Below, piece by piece: positions 34,267-43,619 of a stretch of 64,000 bases of DNA. Source of the stretch: Hyphomicrobiaceae bacterium (GTDB lineage Bacteria; Pseudomonadota; Alphaproteobacteria; Rhizobiales; Hyphomicrobiaceae). Each line of letters begins with the position of its first letter. Position 1 is the stretch's first letter. Both the position numbers and the translations under genes were made by a program. Under the pieces are notes generated by a model, which saw only the letters and a list, made by a program, of their open reading frames with translations, did no database searches and was not told where the DNA came from. The stretch spans positions 1-64,000 of the forward strand of contig JANYHF010000052.1 of the NCBI GenBank assembly GCA_025359185.1, written 5' to 3'.

Positions 34267-37026
34267 CTAAGAAGCAACGGCAACGCCAATCACCGCACCG
34301 CCAAACACATCAGCCAGCCGCCGCCGGATGCGGCCGGAACGTTCTTCCTCAAGGACCCGCCCGCCTTGCAGGTCCGTGACGTAGAACACGTCGACCGCAC
34401 GCTCACCATACGTTGCAATATGTGCAGAGTTGATATCGAGACCGAGATCAGACAGGGCGCTGGTGAGGTCGTAGAGCAGGCCAGCCCGGTCGAGGCCCGA
34501 TACCTCGATGACGGTGAACCGCTCCGACATCTGATTGTTGATGACCACTTCGGGCACCAGGCTGAAGGCCGCCGACCGGCCGTGCACCGGCTTGCGCCGC
34601 GCCATGACGTCTTGCAGCGTCACGCTGCCATCAAGCAGTTTTCCAATGGTTTCGCCGATGCGGCCCGCGAGCCGCAGTTCGTCCTCCTCCTCGAACTCGC
34701 GCTTGATGAGAAACGTATCCAGCGCCATATTATCCGTCGTCGTTGAAATACTCGCGCCCATGATGTTGGCCCCGGTTGCCGCGCAGGCACCCGCGAACAG
34801 CGCCAGCAAACGGGTCACATTCGGCGCCAGAAGCGTCAGCTCGGTGACAGCGGTGAAGGCGTCGGACCGCGCCTGATAGGCAAAGCGCTTGCCGGCTGCC
34901 TCGGTGTCGCGCAGCAGCCGGACGTGCTCGGCCTGGCGGCCCGTATCTGACCGCAGCCAATAGGCGCCGGGCAGCCGGGCGATGGCGCGGTCGAGGTCTG
35001 CCGCCGGCCAACCGGAAAGAGCCGTACGCAGAGCACTTTGGGCATCGGCCACCCGGTCACCGTGGCCCACCTTAGTATGCCCGCCCGCCAGCACGGGCTC
35101 CGTCTCGTAATACAGTGTCCGCAGCAATTGGCCTTTCCAGCCGTTCCACACGCCTGGCCCGACCGCGCGAATATCGGCGACCGTGAGAATGAGCAGCAGC
35201 CGCAGCCGCTCCGGGCTCTGCACAATCTTGGCGAAATCGCTGATGGTCTTGGGGTCGCTGAGATCGCGGCCTTGCGCGATCATCGACATGGTGAGGTGCT
35301 GTTCGATCAGCCAGGCCACGATTTCGGTCTCCGACGGTGACAGGCCGAGGCGTGGACAGGTCTCGCGAGCGATGGCCGCGCCCGTCACCGAATGGTCGCC
35401 CGCCAGCCGCTTGCCCGCATCATGCAGCAGCACCGCCACATAGAGCGCGCGCCGGTTCTGCACCTGCTTGATGATTTGCGAGGACAGCGGATGATCATCG
35501 CCCAGCGTACCCCGCTCGATCTCCGACAACAGACCGACAGCGCGGATCGAGTGCTCATCAACCGTATAGTGATGATACATGTTGAACTGCATCATGGCGA
35601 CAATGCGTCCGAATTCCGGGATGAACCGTCCGAGCACTCCGGTCTCGTTCATCGACCGCAGCACCCGCTCGACGCCCTTGGGTTCTGTGAGCAATTCGAG
35701 AAAGATCCGGCGCGCGTCCGGGTTGGCGCGCAAGGCATCATCGATCAGCGGGCGCGATTGGCGCAGCAGCCGCACCGCATCGGGATGCAGCTGAACGCCC
35801 CAGATTTCCGCCTGCTGGAAAATCCGGATGATGTTGACCGGGTCCAGCCGGAAAATGGCGTCATTGACCGTATCAAGCCGCCCGTTCTCGATGCGGAAAT
35901 CCGATGTCCGCCGCATTTTTGCCCGGGTCCGCCAGTTCAGCGGCGCCAGCAGCCGCTCGAACATAGGCGTCGATTTCACTTGCTTCATTTCCAAAGCCGC
36001 GCTCGCCGCCAGCGTCAGTTCACCGACTTCGCGGGCGACCAGAAAGTAGTGCTTCATGAACCGCTCAGCCGCGATCAGCCCGCCGCGAGCCACATAGCCG
36101 AGCTTTTCGGCCAGCACAGGCTGCACATCAAAACTCAGGCGCTCCTCGGGGCGTCCCGCGATAAAATGCAGATGGCAACGAACCGTCCAAAGAAAATCCT
36201 CACACTGGCGAAAATTGCGGTACTCGGACGAGGTAAACAGCCCGGCCTCGCTGGCGACGCCAATATCGCGGCCATAGACATAGGTCACCAGCCAATGCAG
36301 CGTATGCAGATCGCGCAAGCCCCCCTTGCCGTCCTTGATGTTGGGCTCGACCTTGTAGCGGCTCTCACCCGTGCGCCGGTGCCGCTCGTCGCGCTCGGCG
36401 AGCTTGGCATCGACGAATTCGCGGTAGGTGGCGGGGCCAAGTTCGGCCCGGAACCGGCGCATGAGGCCGGCGACCAGCTCCGTACTGCCCGCAATCAGCC
36501 GGCTGTCCAGCAACGACGTGCGGATGGTCATATCGGTGCGCGCCAGCGCCAGGCACTGGTCCACCGAGCGCGTGGCGTGGCCAACCTTCAGGCCAAGATC
36601 CCACAGCATATAGAGCAGGAATTCGACGACGCTTTCGCCCCACGGCGTCTGCTTGTAGGGAAGGAGGAACAGCAGATCGATGTCGGATTTGGGGGCCAGC
36701 AGGCCACGGCCGTAACCGCCAGTGGCGACCACGGCCATGTGCTGGGCATCCGACGGATTGCCCGCATGATAAAGGCGCCGCGTGACGAAGCGGAACAGCG
36801 CGCCGATCACGCCGTCATGCAGATGCGAGAGCGCGGCGGCGCAGGCCCGGCCGTTCTTGTCGGTATCAAGTTGGCGGCGCGCGGACTCGCGGCCCTCGGC
36901 CAGCGCCAGTTTCGCGCGGCCAAGGATGGCGGCGCGCAACGTGGCGTCCTGGCCGCCAAGCTGCGTGTATAGCGCCGCGAAGTCCACGTCGAGAAAAGGC
37001 GCGCTCGCCAAAGATCCCGAATCCAT
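34267..37026 (-). CDS. glnD: PII uridylyltransferase / uridylyl-removing enzyme GlnD
   Basis: This codes for 919 aa. The nucleotidyltransferase domain has GGYGRGLLAPKSDIDLLFLL near residue 105. The GlnD-specific helical region has PNIKDGKGGLRDLHTLHWL, the HD hydrolase domain has VAVLLHDAGKRLAGDHS, and two ACT domains lie near the C-terminus (TLLAPNVTRLLALFAG; FTVIEVSGLDRAGLLYDLTS). It adds or removes UMP on GlnK Tyr51 according to glutamine level. glnK-amtB is 21 kb away in the same window. Confidence 0.97.
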   Translation of the reverse strand: MDSGSLASAPFLDVDFAALYTQLGGQDATLRAAILGRAKLALAEGRESARRQLDTDKNGRACAAALSHLHDGVIGALFRFVTRRLYHAGNPSDAQHMAVVATGGYGRGLLAPKSDIDLLFLLPYKQTPWGESVVEFLLYMLWDLGLKVGHATRSVDQCLALARTDMTIRTSLLDSRLIAGSTELVAGLMRRFRAELGPATYREFVDAKLAERDERHRRTGESRYKVEPNIKDGKGGLRDLHTLHWLVTYVYGRDIGVASEAGLFTSSEYRNFRQCEDFLWTVRCHLHFIAGRPEERLSFDVQPVLAEKLGYVARGGLIAAERFMKHYFLVAREVGELTLAASAALEMKQVKSTPMFERLLAPLNWRTRAKMRRTSDFRIENGRLDTVNDAIFRLDPVNIIRIFQQAEIWGVQLHPDAVRLLRQSRPLIDDALRANPDARRIFLELLTEPKGVERVLRSMNETGVLGRFIPEFGRIVAMMQFNMYHHYTVDEHSIRAVGLLSEIERGTLGDDHPLSSQIIKQVQNRRALYVAVLLHDAGKRLAGDHSVTGAAIARETCPRLGLSPSETEIVAWLIEQHLTMSMIAQGRDLSDPKTISDFAKIVQSPERLRLLLILTVADIRAVGPGVWNGWKGQLLRTLYYETEPVLAGGHTKVGHGDRVADAQSALRTALSGWPAADLDRAIARLPGAYWLRSDTGRQAEHVRLLRDTEAAGKRFAYQARSDAFTAVTELTLLAPNVTRLLALFAGACAATGANIMGASISTTTDNMALDTFLIKREFEEEDELRLAGRIGETIGKLLDGSVTLQDVMARRKPVHGRSAAFSLVPEVVINNQMSERFTVIEVSGLDRAGLLYDLTSALSDLGLDINSAHIATYGERAVDVFYVTDLQGGRVLEEERSGRIRRRLADVFGGAVIGVAVAS

Positions 37027-37039
37027 CGCATCTTCCCTT

Positions 37040-37127
37040 CGTCATGGTAGCGACGGCTGCCATCCACGGCGACACGCCAAGAACTTGCTGATCGTTGGCG
37101 TGGATGGCAGCCTTCGCAGCCATGACG
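37040..37127. repeat. 88-bp palindromic element upstream of glnD
   Basis: CGTCATGG-(TAGCGA)-CGGCTGCCATCCACGGC is mirrored by CGTGGATGGCAGCC-TTCGCAG-CCATGACG, giving a long imperfect hairpin in the divergent gap between glnD and the DMT transporter. It looks like a dispersed repeat of the REP/RPE kind; no second copy was found here. Confidence 0.6.
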
Positions 37128-37206
37128 ATAAAGGGAACACAACTTTTACGCCAACCATTAGCGTCCGGCTTGACCCTATCGCGCCCGCCCTCTACGCCAT
37201 CACGCC

Positions 37207-38130
37207 ATGACCCCACCCTCCTCCTTTCGCGGCATCGTGGCGCTGTTGCTGGCTGCTGCTATGTTTGTCAGTACCGACGTGTTCATGAAGGCATCGATGG
37301 CGGAGTTGCCGCCGTTCGAGGTGCTGATGTTGCGGGGCGTGGCGGCGGCCATCTGGTGCCTGCCGGTGGTGCTGCTGCTGGGTTACGGCCCGCAGCTTGC
37401 GCAGGGGCTCAACCGCTGGGTGCTGCTGCGAGCGGCCAGCGAGACGCTCGCCGTGCTGATTTTCGTGTTCACGCTGAAGCGGATGCCGTTGGGTGACCTT
37501 ACGGCGTTGACGCAGACGGCGCCGCTGTTCCTGGTGCTGGGGGCGGGGTTTTTCTGGCGCGAGCCGGTTGGGATCTGGCGCGTGCTGCTAGTTATTTCCG
37601 GATTTGCCGGGGCGGTGATGGTGGCGCAACCGGGGGCTGTCACGGCGTCGGTCTATGCGCCGCTCGGGCTGTGTGCGGCGGTGTTCGGTGCGGGGCGCGA
37701 TCTCCTCTCGCGCAAGGTGCCGCCGCAGGTACCGACGCTGCTTGCGACCTTGGCGACAATTGTGATGGTGATGGCGGCGGCTGGGCTTGGCACGCTGCTG
37801 TTCGAGACCTGGGTGGCCCCGCGCACGGTGCATCTGCAAATGCTGGGCACGGCGGGGCTGCTGCTGATGGGCGCGCATTTTCTGCTGATGCAGGCGTTCC
37901 GCTGGGCGCGCGCGGGCACACTGGCACCGTTCCTCTACGGGTTCACGGTGTGGGCGATGCTGGCGGGAATTGTGATCTTTGGCGACCGGCCGAATGGGCT
38001 TGGCCTGACAGGCGTCGCGCTGATCATCGCCAGCGGGCTTGCTGTAGCGATGCTGGATGGCAGTGCGCAGCGGACCACGATTGCCAACGGCCGCCCCGGA
38101 GGGCAGGAGCGGCCATCGTCAGCTCAATGA
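37207..38130 (+). CDS. DMT/EamA family transporter
   Basis: This codes for 307 aa with ten hydrophobic helices in two EamA repeats. FKASMAELPPFEVLMLRGV-type sequence (MKASMAELPPFEVLMLRGVA) and LTALTQTAPLFLVLGAGFFW are typical of S-adenosylmethionine- or metabolite-exporting DMT permeases. The substrate is unknown. The start at 37207 lacks a strong ribosome-binding site. It is divergent from glnD. Confidence 0.85.
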   Translation: MTPPSSFRGIVALLLAAAMFVSTDVFMKASMAELPPFEVLMLRGVAAAIWCLPVVLLLGYGPQLAQGLNRWVLLRAASETLAVLIFVFTLKRMPLGDLTALTQTAPLFLVLGAGFFWREPVGIWRVLLVISGFAGAVMVAQPGAVTASVYAPLGLCAAVFGAGRDLLSRKVPPQVPTLLATLATIVMVMAAAGLGTLLFETWVAPRTVHLQMLGTAGLLLMGAHFLLMQAFRWARAGTLAPFLYGFTVWAMLAGIVIFGDRPNGLGLTGVALIIASGLAVAMLDGSAQRTTIANGRPGGQERPSSAQ

Positions 38131-38137
38131 TCTAGGC

Positions 38138-38335
38138 CTAAACTGGCCCAGCAACACACTTGTTTGGCTGCCTGACGGCATCGAAGCCGGCCCTGTCGTC
38201 GCCATGGGCTCGGAAGGGCTGTTCGAGGCCGCAATGCGGTGGGTGCAGGACCGGCTTGGCCGCTTGGGCCGGGACGGTTCCTGCGACGATGATCGCTGCC
38301 GTGATGACAGCAGCGAGCTTGCGGGTAAATCGCAT
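38138..38335 (-). CDS. Small secreted protein, unknown
   Basis: This codes for 65 aa from the Met at 38335 (GGAGAGCGATC precedes the ATG). MRFTRKLAAVITAAIIVAGT is a clear signal peptide, cut near AQAAKP. The mature part of about 40 residues has two Cys (PPHCGLEQP, PNKCVAG) that could form a disulphide. No family is recognised. A terminator-like hairpin separates it from the similar small gene upstream. Confidence 0.5.
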   Translation of the reverse strand: MRFTRKLAAVITAAIIVAGTVPAQAAKPVLHPPHCGLEQPFRAHGDDRAGFDAVRQPNKCVAGPV

Positions 38336-38360
38336 GATCGCTCTCCGTTTCAAAAATACC

Positions 38361-38386
38361 TGAGCACCGCGGGTGTGCGGTGCTCA
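38361..38386 (-). terminator. Hairpin terminator between two small secreted-protein genes
   Basis: TGAGCACCGC-GGGTGT-GCGGTGCTCA is a perfect 10-bp stem. It follows the 58-aa gene (38427-38603) on the minus strand. The downstream T-run is weak, so termination is probable but not certain. Confidence 0.55.
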
Positions 38387-38426
38387 GTACACTGTGATGA
38401 TGACAGCTTAGGCCGGCAGCTCGGGC

Positions 38427-38603
38427 CTAGCGCGCCAAGCAGGCGATGTACTGACGGAAGCCATCACGATCGCTGCCACTGTCCTGGCGGGAAGCGCGGT
38501 CTTTTTCAACTTGGCACGCCTGCCATGACGCGGCGCTGGCGGGGGCTGCGGTGAAGGCGGCTGCGGACAGGGCGAAAACGATGGCGAGGGAAACGGTTTT
38601 CAT
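38427..38603 (-). CDS. Small secreted protein, unknown (below ORF-track cutoff)
   Basis: This codes for 58 aa. MKTVSLAIVFALSAAAFTAA is a signal peptide with an ASA-A cleavage site, followed by SWQACQVEKDRASRQD and GFRQYIACLAR. Two Cys flank a charged centre. GTGGAG lies 8-12 nt before the ATG. It shares its design (signal peptide, two Cys, about 35-40 mature residues) with the gene at 38138, but not its sequence. No family is recognised. Confidence 0.55.
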   Translation of the reverse strand: MKTVSLAIVFALSAAAFTAAPASAASWQACQVEKDRASRQDSGSDRDGFRQYIACLAR

Positions 38604-38806
38604 GATGATCTAGCTCCACGTTTTGGTTTGCTAGGTGGACGTGTTGTTCGTCCACCCTTGCCCCTTTCTACGGGACAACAGTGCAAATGGTTCAACGTAT
38701 GGAGCTTTAAAAGGGGAGATGAAGAGGACGTGAAGAGGTGTGAAGCGGCAGTGCTCATTCGCGACAAAAGACGCCGGGGCTTTGATCGATCATTGCTGAA
38801 AAGCAG

Positions 38807-38828
38807 AAGGGGCGCCGGAGCGCCCCTT
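38807..38828 (-). terminator. Terminator of porin gene 1
   Basis: AAGGGGCGC-TCCG-GCGCCCCTT on the minus strand, followed by CTGCTTTT. It lies 33 nt after the porin stop codon. Confidence 0.75.
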
Positions 38829-38860
38829 CCTTTGATACGTTTCGGGATCAGCCGTTTGAC

Positions 38861-40126
38861 TTAGAAGGCAACCTTCAAGCCCATCATCCAGCTGTTCTCG
38901 TCCTTGCAACCGCCGACGCAGGGCGTACCAGTTCCATCTGCCGAAAGATGCTGGAACTGCCCGTAAAGGAGGCTTGCAGCAGGGTCGATGCTCTGGGTCA
39001 CACCTACGAAGAAGCCCTTGCCAGTTACGTCGAGCCTAGCGATGTCTTTTGTCTGCTGGAAGCCGCCGTACACGGCAGTCTCTCCCATGCCGTTAACGTT
39101 CTTGCGCCAGCCGCCCTTGATGAACCAATTGTTGGCGCTGCCGCCCTTCGTCGCTTGATTGTTCTGGACTGCATCATACTCGCCGGTAACGAACAACCCC
39201 GACGGCTTGTTGAACAACGACGCGCCAATCAGCCAGCGGCTTTCCGTTCCGACGACAGTCTCGGTTTCCGCCTGATAAGCGGCCGACAGCGAAACATCCG
39301 TGCCGCCATGAGATGCGTCATAGCCAAGAGCGACCGAGGCTACGTCATCACCACCCGACTTCACGACAGCCGGGACGCCAAAAATTACCTGCGAATCGTT
39401 GTGGCCCAGCGACGCCGAAACTTGGAAGCCACCCATCGTAGGCGAGTCATAACGGATTGTCTCGCCGCGAATGCCACCGATATTGTCCAGAGCATTATAC
39501 CAGGAGCCCAAGAAACTACCAGCGGCGTCCCTGATTTGAATGCCAGCAGCCAGATCAATGATACCACCATTGTAGGCGTTGGCACCACTATCCCCGCCCA
39601 GATCCGAGCGTCCATTAGCGCTCTTGTATGCGCTACTGCGATGCCCCACCGTCAGGCGACCAATCGACTTGCTGTCCATGTAAACGTAGACTTCGACAGG
39701 CGCAATCTTACCATTAGCAGAATATCCCAGAGGGCTGTCAGCCTGCAGACCGTTGCCGTCACCAGGATCACCAAAACGAGCATCAAAGCCCAAGTTATAC
39801 CCTACCGTAAAATCGCTCGATACTTTGCCCGAACCGGCAAAGGTGAAACCGCCACCGATTGTATCAGGCGTAATAACGTTAGCGTCGTTCTCAATCCCGT
39901 CATTCCAGAATAGGATCCCCGACGTCACAGCGCCCGAAAGCGTTACGCTAACCTTCCGGTTGCCCTTACGGACCGTAGTCGCTTCGAGTTCCGCAACGCG
40001 GCTCTCGAGGTCGGCGCAGCAATCACCACCGAGGTCGGCGGCGCGAGCGGCGGTTGGTGCCAAGGTGACGCTGCCAACGATGAGGCTTGCGGCGGCGGCG
40101 ATCGCCAGATAACTGGTCGTCTTCAT
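38861..40126 (-). CDS. Porin (rhizobial Omp2b/porin_2 family), gene 1
   Basis: This codes for 421 aa from MKTTSYLAI (GGGGGA before the ATG; the track start is 9 codons up). The signal peptide ends at ARAADLGG. The conserved N-terminus DCCADLESRVAELEATTVRK with GNRKVSVTLSG is the hallmark of rhizobial porins, including the short coiled-coil. The remainder is a 16-strand-type barrel ending in ENSWMMGLKVAF with a C-terminal Phe. It forms general diffusion pores in the outer membrane. It lies in tandem with a second, divergent porin. Confidence 0.93.
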   Translation of the reverse strand: MKTTSYLAIAAAASLIVGSVTLAPTAARAADLGGDCCADLESRVAELEATTVRKGNRKVSVTLSGAVTSGILFWNDGIENDANVITPDTIGGGFTFAGSGKVSSDFTVGYNLGFDARFGDPGDGNGLQADSPLGYSANGKIAPVEVYVYMDSKSIGRLTVGHRSSAYKSANGRSDLGGDSGANAYNGGIIDLAAGIQIRDAAGSFLGSWYNALDNIGGIRGETIRYDSPTMGGFQVSASLGHNDSQVIFGVPAVVKSGGDDVASVALGYDASHGGTDVSLSAAYQAETETVVGTESRWLIGASLFNKPSGLFVTGEYDAVQNNQATKGGSANNWFIKGGWRKNVNGMGETAVYGGFQQTKDIARLDVTGKGFFVGVTQSIDPAASLLYGQFQHLSADGTGTPCVGGCKDENSWMMGLKVAF

Positions 40127-40681
40127 CAGTCCCCCAATCATATCCATCTCCACGTGAAGTGCTTTTAGGGTTTTTGTTGGTTCGCGCCTGTTCAGCGCCT
40201 CCTACGTAGGCCACAACAAGACGCGTCGAAGACACGCCATCGCCGGAACCGGACGCTACGCACACCACCAAACTGGAACTGTTACTGGATCTGTTTACGG
40301 ACCTTCACCAGCTGTGATCTCGTCACCAGTTTTTCTTTGAGAAAAACTAGCGGGCCGACAGGGCCCCAAAGACGCAAACAAACTGGGAAGCGACTCGACT
40401 TGTGTGCAACGAGTCTTAGTCGATAAGAAAACGTTTCGTCAAAGTTGCAATGCATACCGACTGTGGGAAACGGTTGTGGTTGTTGCGCAATTGTCACGAG
40501 ACTATGATGCAAAGCCCGGAAATCCGCCTCCGGCTGCAAAAGCGCCGGTGTGATATCGCGGCTCGTGCCGGGGCCGCGCCGGGGCTCAATCAGCTGATTT
40601 CGACCCGATTTCTGCTCAAACCCCAACGAATCGCCCGTTTTTTCACACATCGATTCGGGTGTCCCGCACCACCCAAAACAA
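40127..40681. other. Long gap between tandem porins
   Basis: About 555 nt hold no convincing gene; the track ORFs here are shadows. The 5' part is the leader and promoter region of porin 1. Two AT-richer segments (40190-40240 and 40430-40500) could hold promoters or a small RNA, but no clear elements were identified. Confidence 0.4.
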
Positions 40682-40716
40682 AATGGCCGCCCCCGGTTTT
40701 ACCGGGAACGGCCATT
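40682..40716 (-). terminator. Terminator of porin gene 2
   Basis: AATGGCCGTTCCCGG-TAAAA-CCGGGGGCGGCCATT on the minus strand, followed by TTGTTTTGG. It lies 34 nt after the stop codon. Confidence 0.75.
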
Positions 40717-40749
40717 CGTATCTCATTCGCTTGGCGAGGTTGGAAAGCC

Positions 40750-42078
40750 CTAGAAGTTCACGACCATGCCGGCGAGGACCGCATCAAAGTGTTGGCTTGG
40801 CACGGCTTCGGAGTTGGTGGCGACGGTTTGCCCGGCCGTCAGGATCAGTTTGGGATCGGCGATCGCGTTGTCCAGCATGGTGTGCCGGTAGCCGAGATAC
40901 ATGACCGCGCCGACCGTATCGAGGTCCTGCGTCAGGCCCACGCCCCAGACATGGGCCTGGAGATCGTTGGCATAAGCGTCGGTGGTGCGATCGTACTCAC
41001 CATAGACGTTGGTCTCGCCCATGCCGTTGACGTTCCGGCGCCAGCCCATCTTGCCATACCAGTTGGTGGCGTCGTTGCGGTAGGCCGTCGCCGCATAGGC
41101 CTTTGACCAGGCCAACGTGCCGTAGAGGCCCGATCCGCTCTCGTAGATCGATCCCGACATGGCCAGCTTGTTGAGACGGTTGTGATCGGCGTCCACCAGG
41201 CCGGTGCCCACATTCTGATCGATCAGCGCCGAGTTTTTGCTTGAACTGTCATAACCCACGCCGGCAGCAATGTTGAGGGTGCCGAACTTGTTGGCGTAGT
41301 AGAGTGCCGTCGCATAGGTGTCGTTGCCGCCGAAGGAGGTGGCGAACTGGAACCCGGACATCTGGCGCGAATAGAAGGCGATGCGCGGCACCTGGCCGTC
41401 GCTCATTTCCTGGAGAACGCTGCCCCAGGTCACGTCGGTCAGCCCGCCGCTGTTGTCGCGCAGGTGGAAGCTTGAATTCCACGCACCAGGATTGATGTTG
41501 GAAATCCAGGTCGATGAGCCGCCGAGGTCCTGATACCAGGCGCCGTCCGCCGCGCTGTCTTGCTGGCCAAGCTGCAACTTGCCGATGTCCTTTGCGTCCA
41601 GGAACACATAGGTATTGCGGATGTCGATGTTGTTTGGCGTTGGATTGTGCACGACCTGGCTGACGTCGCCGAGCTTGTCGCCCCAGGGCCGGATGCTTAT
41701 CGAAAAGCCCGCGCTCAGGTTCTCGCGGATTTTGCCGGAGCCGTCGATATTGAGGCGGGTCTGGCTGGTGCTGTTGTTGACGACATAGATGTCGGCGTTG
41801 TGGTCGAAGAAAGTGGGATCGCGCAGATCGGTCGAGCCGAAGCCGTCGGACCACCAGACCACCCCGGCGTTCACCCAGCCCGAAATTGTCAGCGAAATCT
41901 TGCGGTTGCCCTTGCGGACTGTGGTCGCTTCAAGTTCGGCCACGCGTTCTTCAAGGTCGGCACAGCAGTCGCCGCCAAGATCGGCAGCTTTGGCATGGGG
42001 GGCGGGAAGTCCCGCAAACAGAAGACCGGCCGCGAGCGCAAGCGCCAGACGGCTGCTGGTCCTGGTCAAGAGTTGCAT
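40750..42078 (-). CDS. Porin (rhizobial porin_2 family), gene 2
   Basis: This codes for 442 aa from MQLLTRTSS (TTGGAGATGAGATCA before the ATG). The signal peptide ends at HAKAADLGG. The N-terminus DCCADLEERVAELEATTVRK is nearly identical to porin 1, but the barrel sequence is well diverged, which suggests an old duplication with different pore properties. The C-terminus ends FDAVLAGMVVNF. Its terminator is at 40682-40716. Confidence 0.93.
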   Translation of the reverse strand: MQLLTRTSSRLALALAAGLLFAGLPAPHAKAADLGGDCCADLEERVAELEATTVRKGNRKISLTISGWVNAGVVWWSDGFGSTDLRDPTFFDHNADIYVVNNSTSQTRLNIDGSGKIRENLSAGFSISIRPWGDKLGDVSQVVHNPTPNNIDIRNTYVFLDAKDIGKLQLGQQDSAADGAWYQDLGGSSTWISNINPGAWNSSFHLRDNSGGLTDVTWGSVLQEMSDGQVPRIAFYSRQMSGFQFATSFGGNDTYATALYYANKFGTLNIAAGVGYDSSSKNSALIDQNVGTGLVDADHNRLNKLAMSGSIYESGSGLYGTLAWSKAYAATAYRNDATNWYGKMGWRRNVNGMGETNVYGEYDRTTDAYANDLQAHVWGVGLTQDLDTVGAVMYLGYRHTMLDNAIADPKLILTAGQTVATNSEAVPSQHFDAVLAGMVVNF

Positions 42079-42404
42079 TGATCTCATCTCCAAGTCAGAT
42101 ATCCGGTTGATGGCTCGGGCGAGGACGCAACCGTCTGCCGCCCAATACGGCGCCGTTCGCCCGCGGGGATGCCGCTGGACGCGCAAGGCCGAACGCTGGA
42201 ACGCAACAGGGAACTGGATCTCGACGGCCCCTGATCGTTGCGGGGCTCACGGGAGCATTTCGCTCCAAAGCTCTTAAATCGACGTTAAAGGGCGTGCCGT
42301 CACGGAGCGGCAGGGATTGAAATCTGTGGCCAGCGGGCCACAGCCACGGCGCGACGCGCGGCGGCATTGACTTGGCGCGGCGGCGGCGCATGTTTGGCGG
42401 CGAG

Positions 42405-43613
42405 ATGACAGAGACGCTCAACATACCTTTGCAGGTGCCCATCGCCGTGGTTGGCGGCGGGCTGACGGGTATGGCGGCGGCGCTGGCGTTCGGGCGGGCC
42501 GGGATGCGCGTGGCGTTGATCGTCAAGCCAGGCGCGCCACCGCCCGATCTGCGCACGGCAGCGCTGTTTCCCGGTAGCGTTCAGTTGCTGCGCAATCTCA
42601 ACGTGTGGGCGGGCTGCGAGGCTGAGGCCACGGCGCTGGCGGCCATCCGTATTGTGGACGATACCGGCTGGCTGCTCCGCGCGCCCGAGACGCTGTTTCG
42701 CGCTGCAGATATGGGGCTATCGGCGCTGGCCTGGAACACCGCCAACAGTGCGATTGGCCGGGCTTTGGAGGCTGGCGTTGCAGGCTGCCTCGATATCCTC
42801 CGGATCGAGACGGCGGCGACACCGGTCTATTCCTATGCGGACGGCGGTCTCTACATCCGATTGGCGGAGGGCCAGGAGATCGCCGCCTGTCTGGTGATAG
42901 CCGCCGATGGCCGCGAGTCGCCGCTGCGGACCTTCGCCGGGATCACCGTGGAGCGCCACGAGCACGACCAGACCGCGCTGGTCACGACTTTCGCGCACAG
43001 CCGCCCACATCTCAACATTTCGACGGAAATCCATCGCCAGGCCGGACCGCTGACCACGGTGCCAATGCCGGGCAACCGCTCCAGCCTCGTCTGGGTCGAG
43101 CGGCCGCGCGAGGTGGCGAGACTCTTAGCATTGGACGATGCGGCGTTCACCGGCGAGCTTCAGCAGCGCCTGCACGGCTCGTTGGGGCAGCTGAGCGGTC
43201 TCACCCCGTGCATGACGTTCCGGTTGCAGGATATGACCACACAGGCGTTCGCCCGCGATCGCATCGCGCTGGTGGGCGAGGCCGCGCATGTGCTGCCGCC
43301 GATTGGTGCGCAGGGGCTCAATCTGGGCCTGCGCGATGTCGCTGATCTCGCCGAGGCGGTGCTGGCGGCGGGCGATCCGGGTTCGGCGGACGTCCTTGTA
43401 GCCTATGACCGCGTGCGGCGGCGCGATGCGGCGATCCGGTCGCGCACGGTGTCGGCGTTGAACACCTCGCTGTCGTCGGGCGCGCTGTCGCTGCAATTGG
43501 CGCGTGGGCTTGGGCTGCATACGCTCAACGCCATTCCCGCCCTGAAGCGGATGGTGATGCAGCAGGGCGCGACGGGTTCGGCCCCACTGCCTCGCCTGAT
43601 GCGCACGGGCTGA
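42405..43613 (+). CDS. UbiH/UbiF-type FAD-dependent hydroxylase (ubiquinone pathway)
   Basis: This codes for 402 aa from MTETLN. FAD-binding VVGGGLTGMAAALAFGRAG (residues about 13-32), the DG motif in IAADGRESPLR, and the GD motif ALVGEAAHVLPPIGAQGLNL define class A monooxygenases of the UbiH/UbiF/COQ6 family. It probably hydroxylates the ubiquinone ring. Which position it acts on cannot be told. It is followed 6 nt later by the acyltransferase gene. Confidence 0.88.
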   Translation: MTETLNIPLQVPIAVVGGGLTGMAAALAFGRAGMRVALIVKPGAPPPDLRTAALFPGSVQLLRNLNVWAGCEAEATALAAIRIVDDTGWLLRAPETLFRAADMGLSALAWNTANSAIGRALEAGVAGCLDILRIETAATPVYSYADGGLYIRLAEGQEIAACLVIAADGRESPLRTFAGITVERHEHDQTALVTTFAHSRPHLNISTEIHRQAGPLTTVPMPGNRSSLVWVERPREVARLLALDDAAFTGELQQRLHGSLGQLSGLTPCMTFRLQDMTTQAFARDRIALVGEAAHVLPPIGAQGLNLGLRDVADLAEAVLAAGDPGSADVLVAYDRVRRRDAAIRSRTVSALNTSLSSGALSLQLARGLGLHTLNAIPALKRMVMQQGATGSAPLPRLMRTG

Positions 43614-43619
43614 CGGCGG

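Noticed and set aside
35392-36972. 526-aa plus-strand ORF
   Set aside because: It is antisense to glnD, shows no domain and has a biased composition. It is a shadow.
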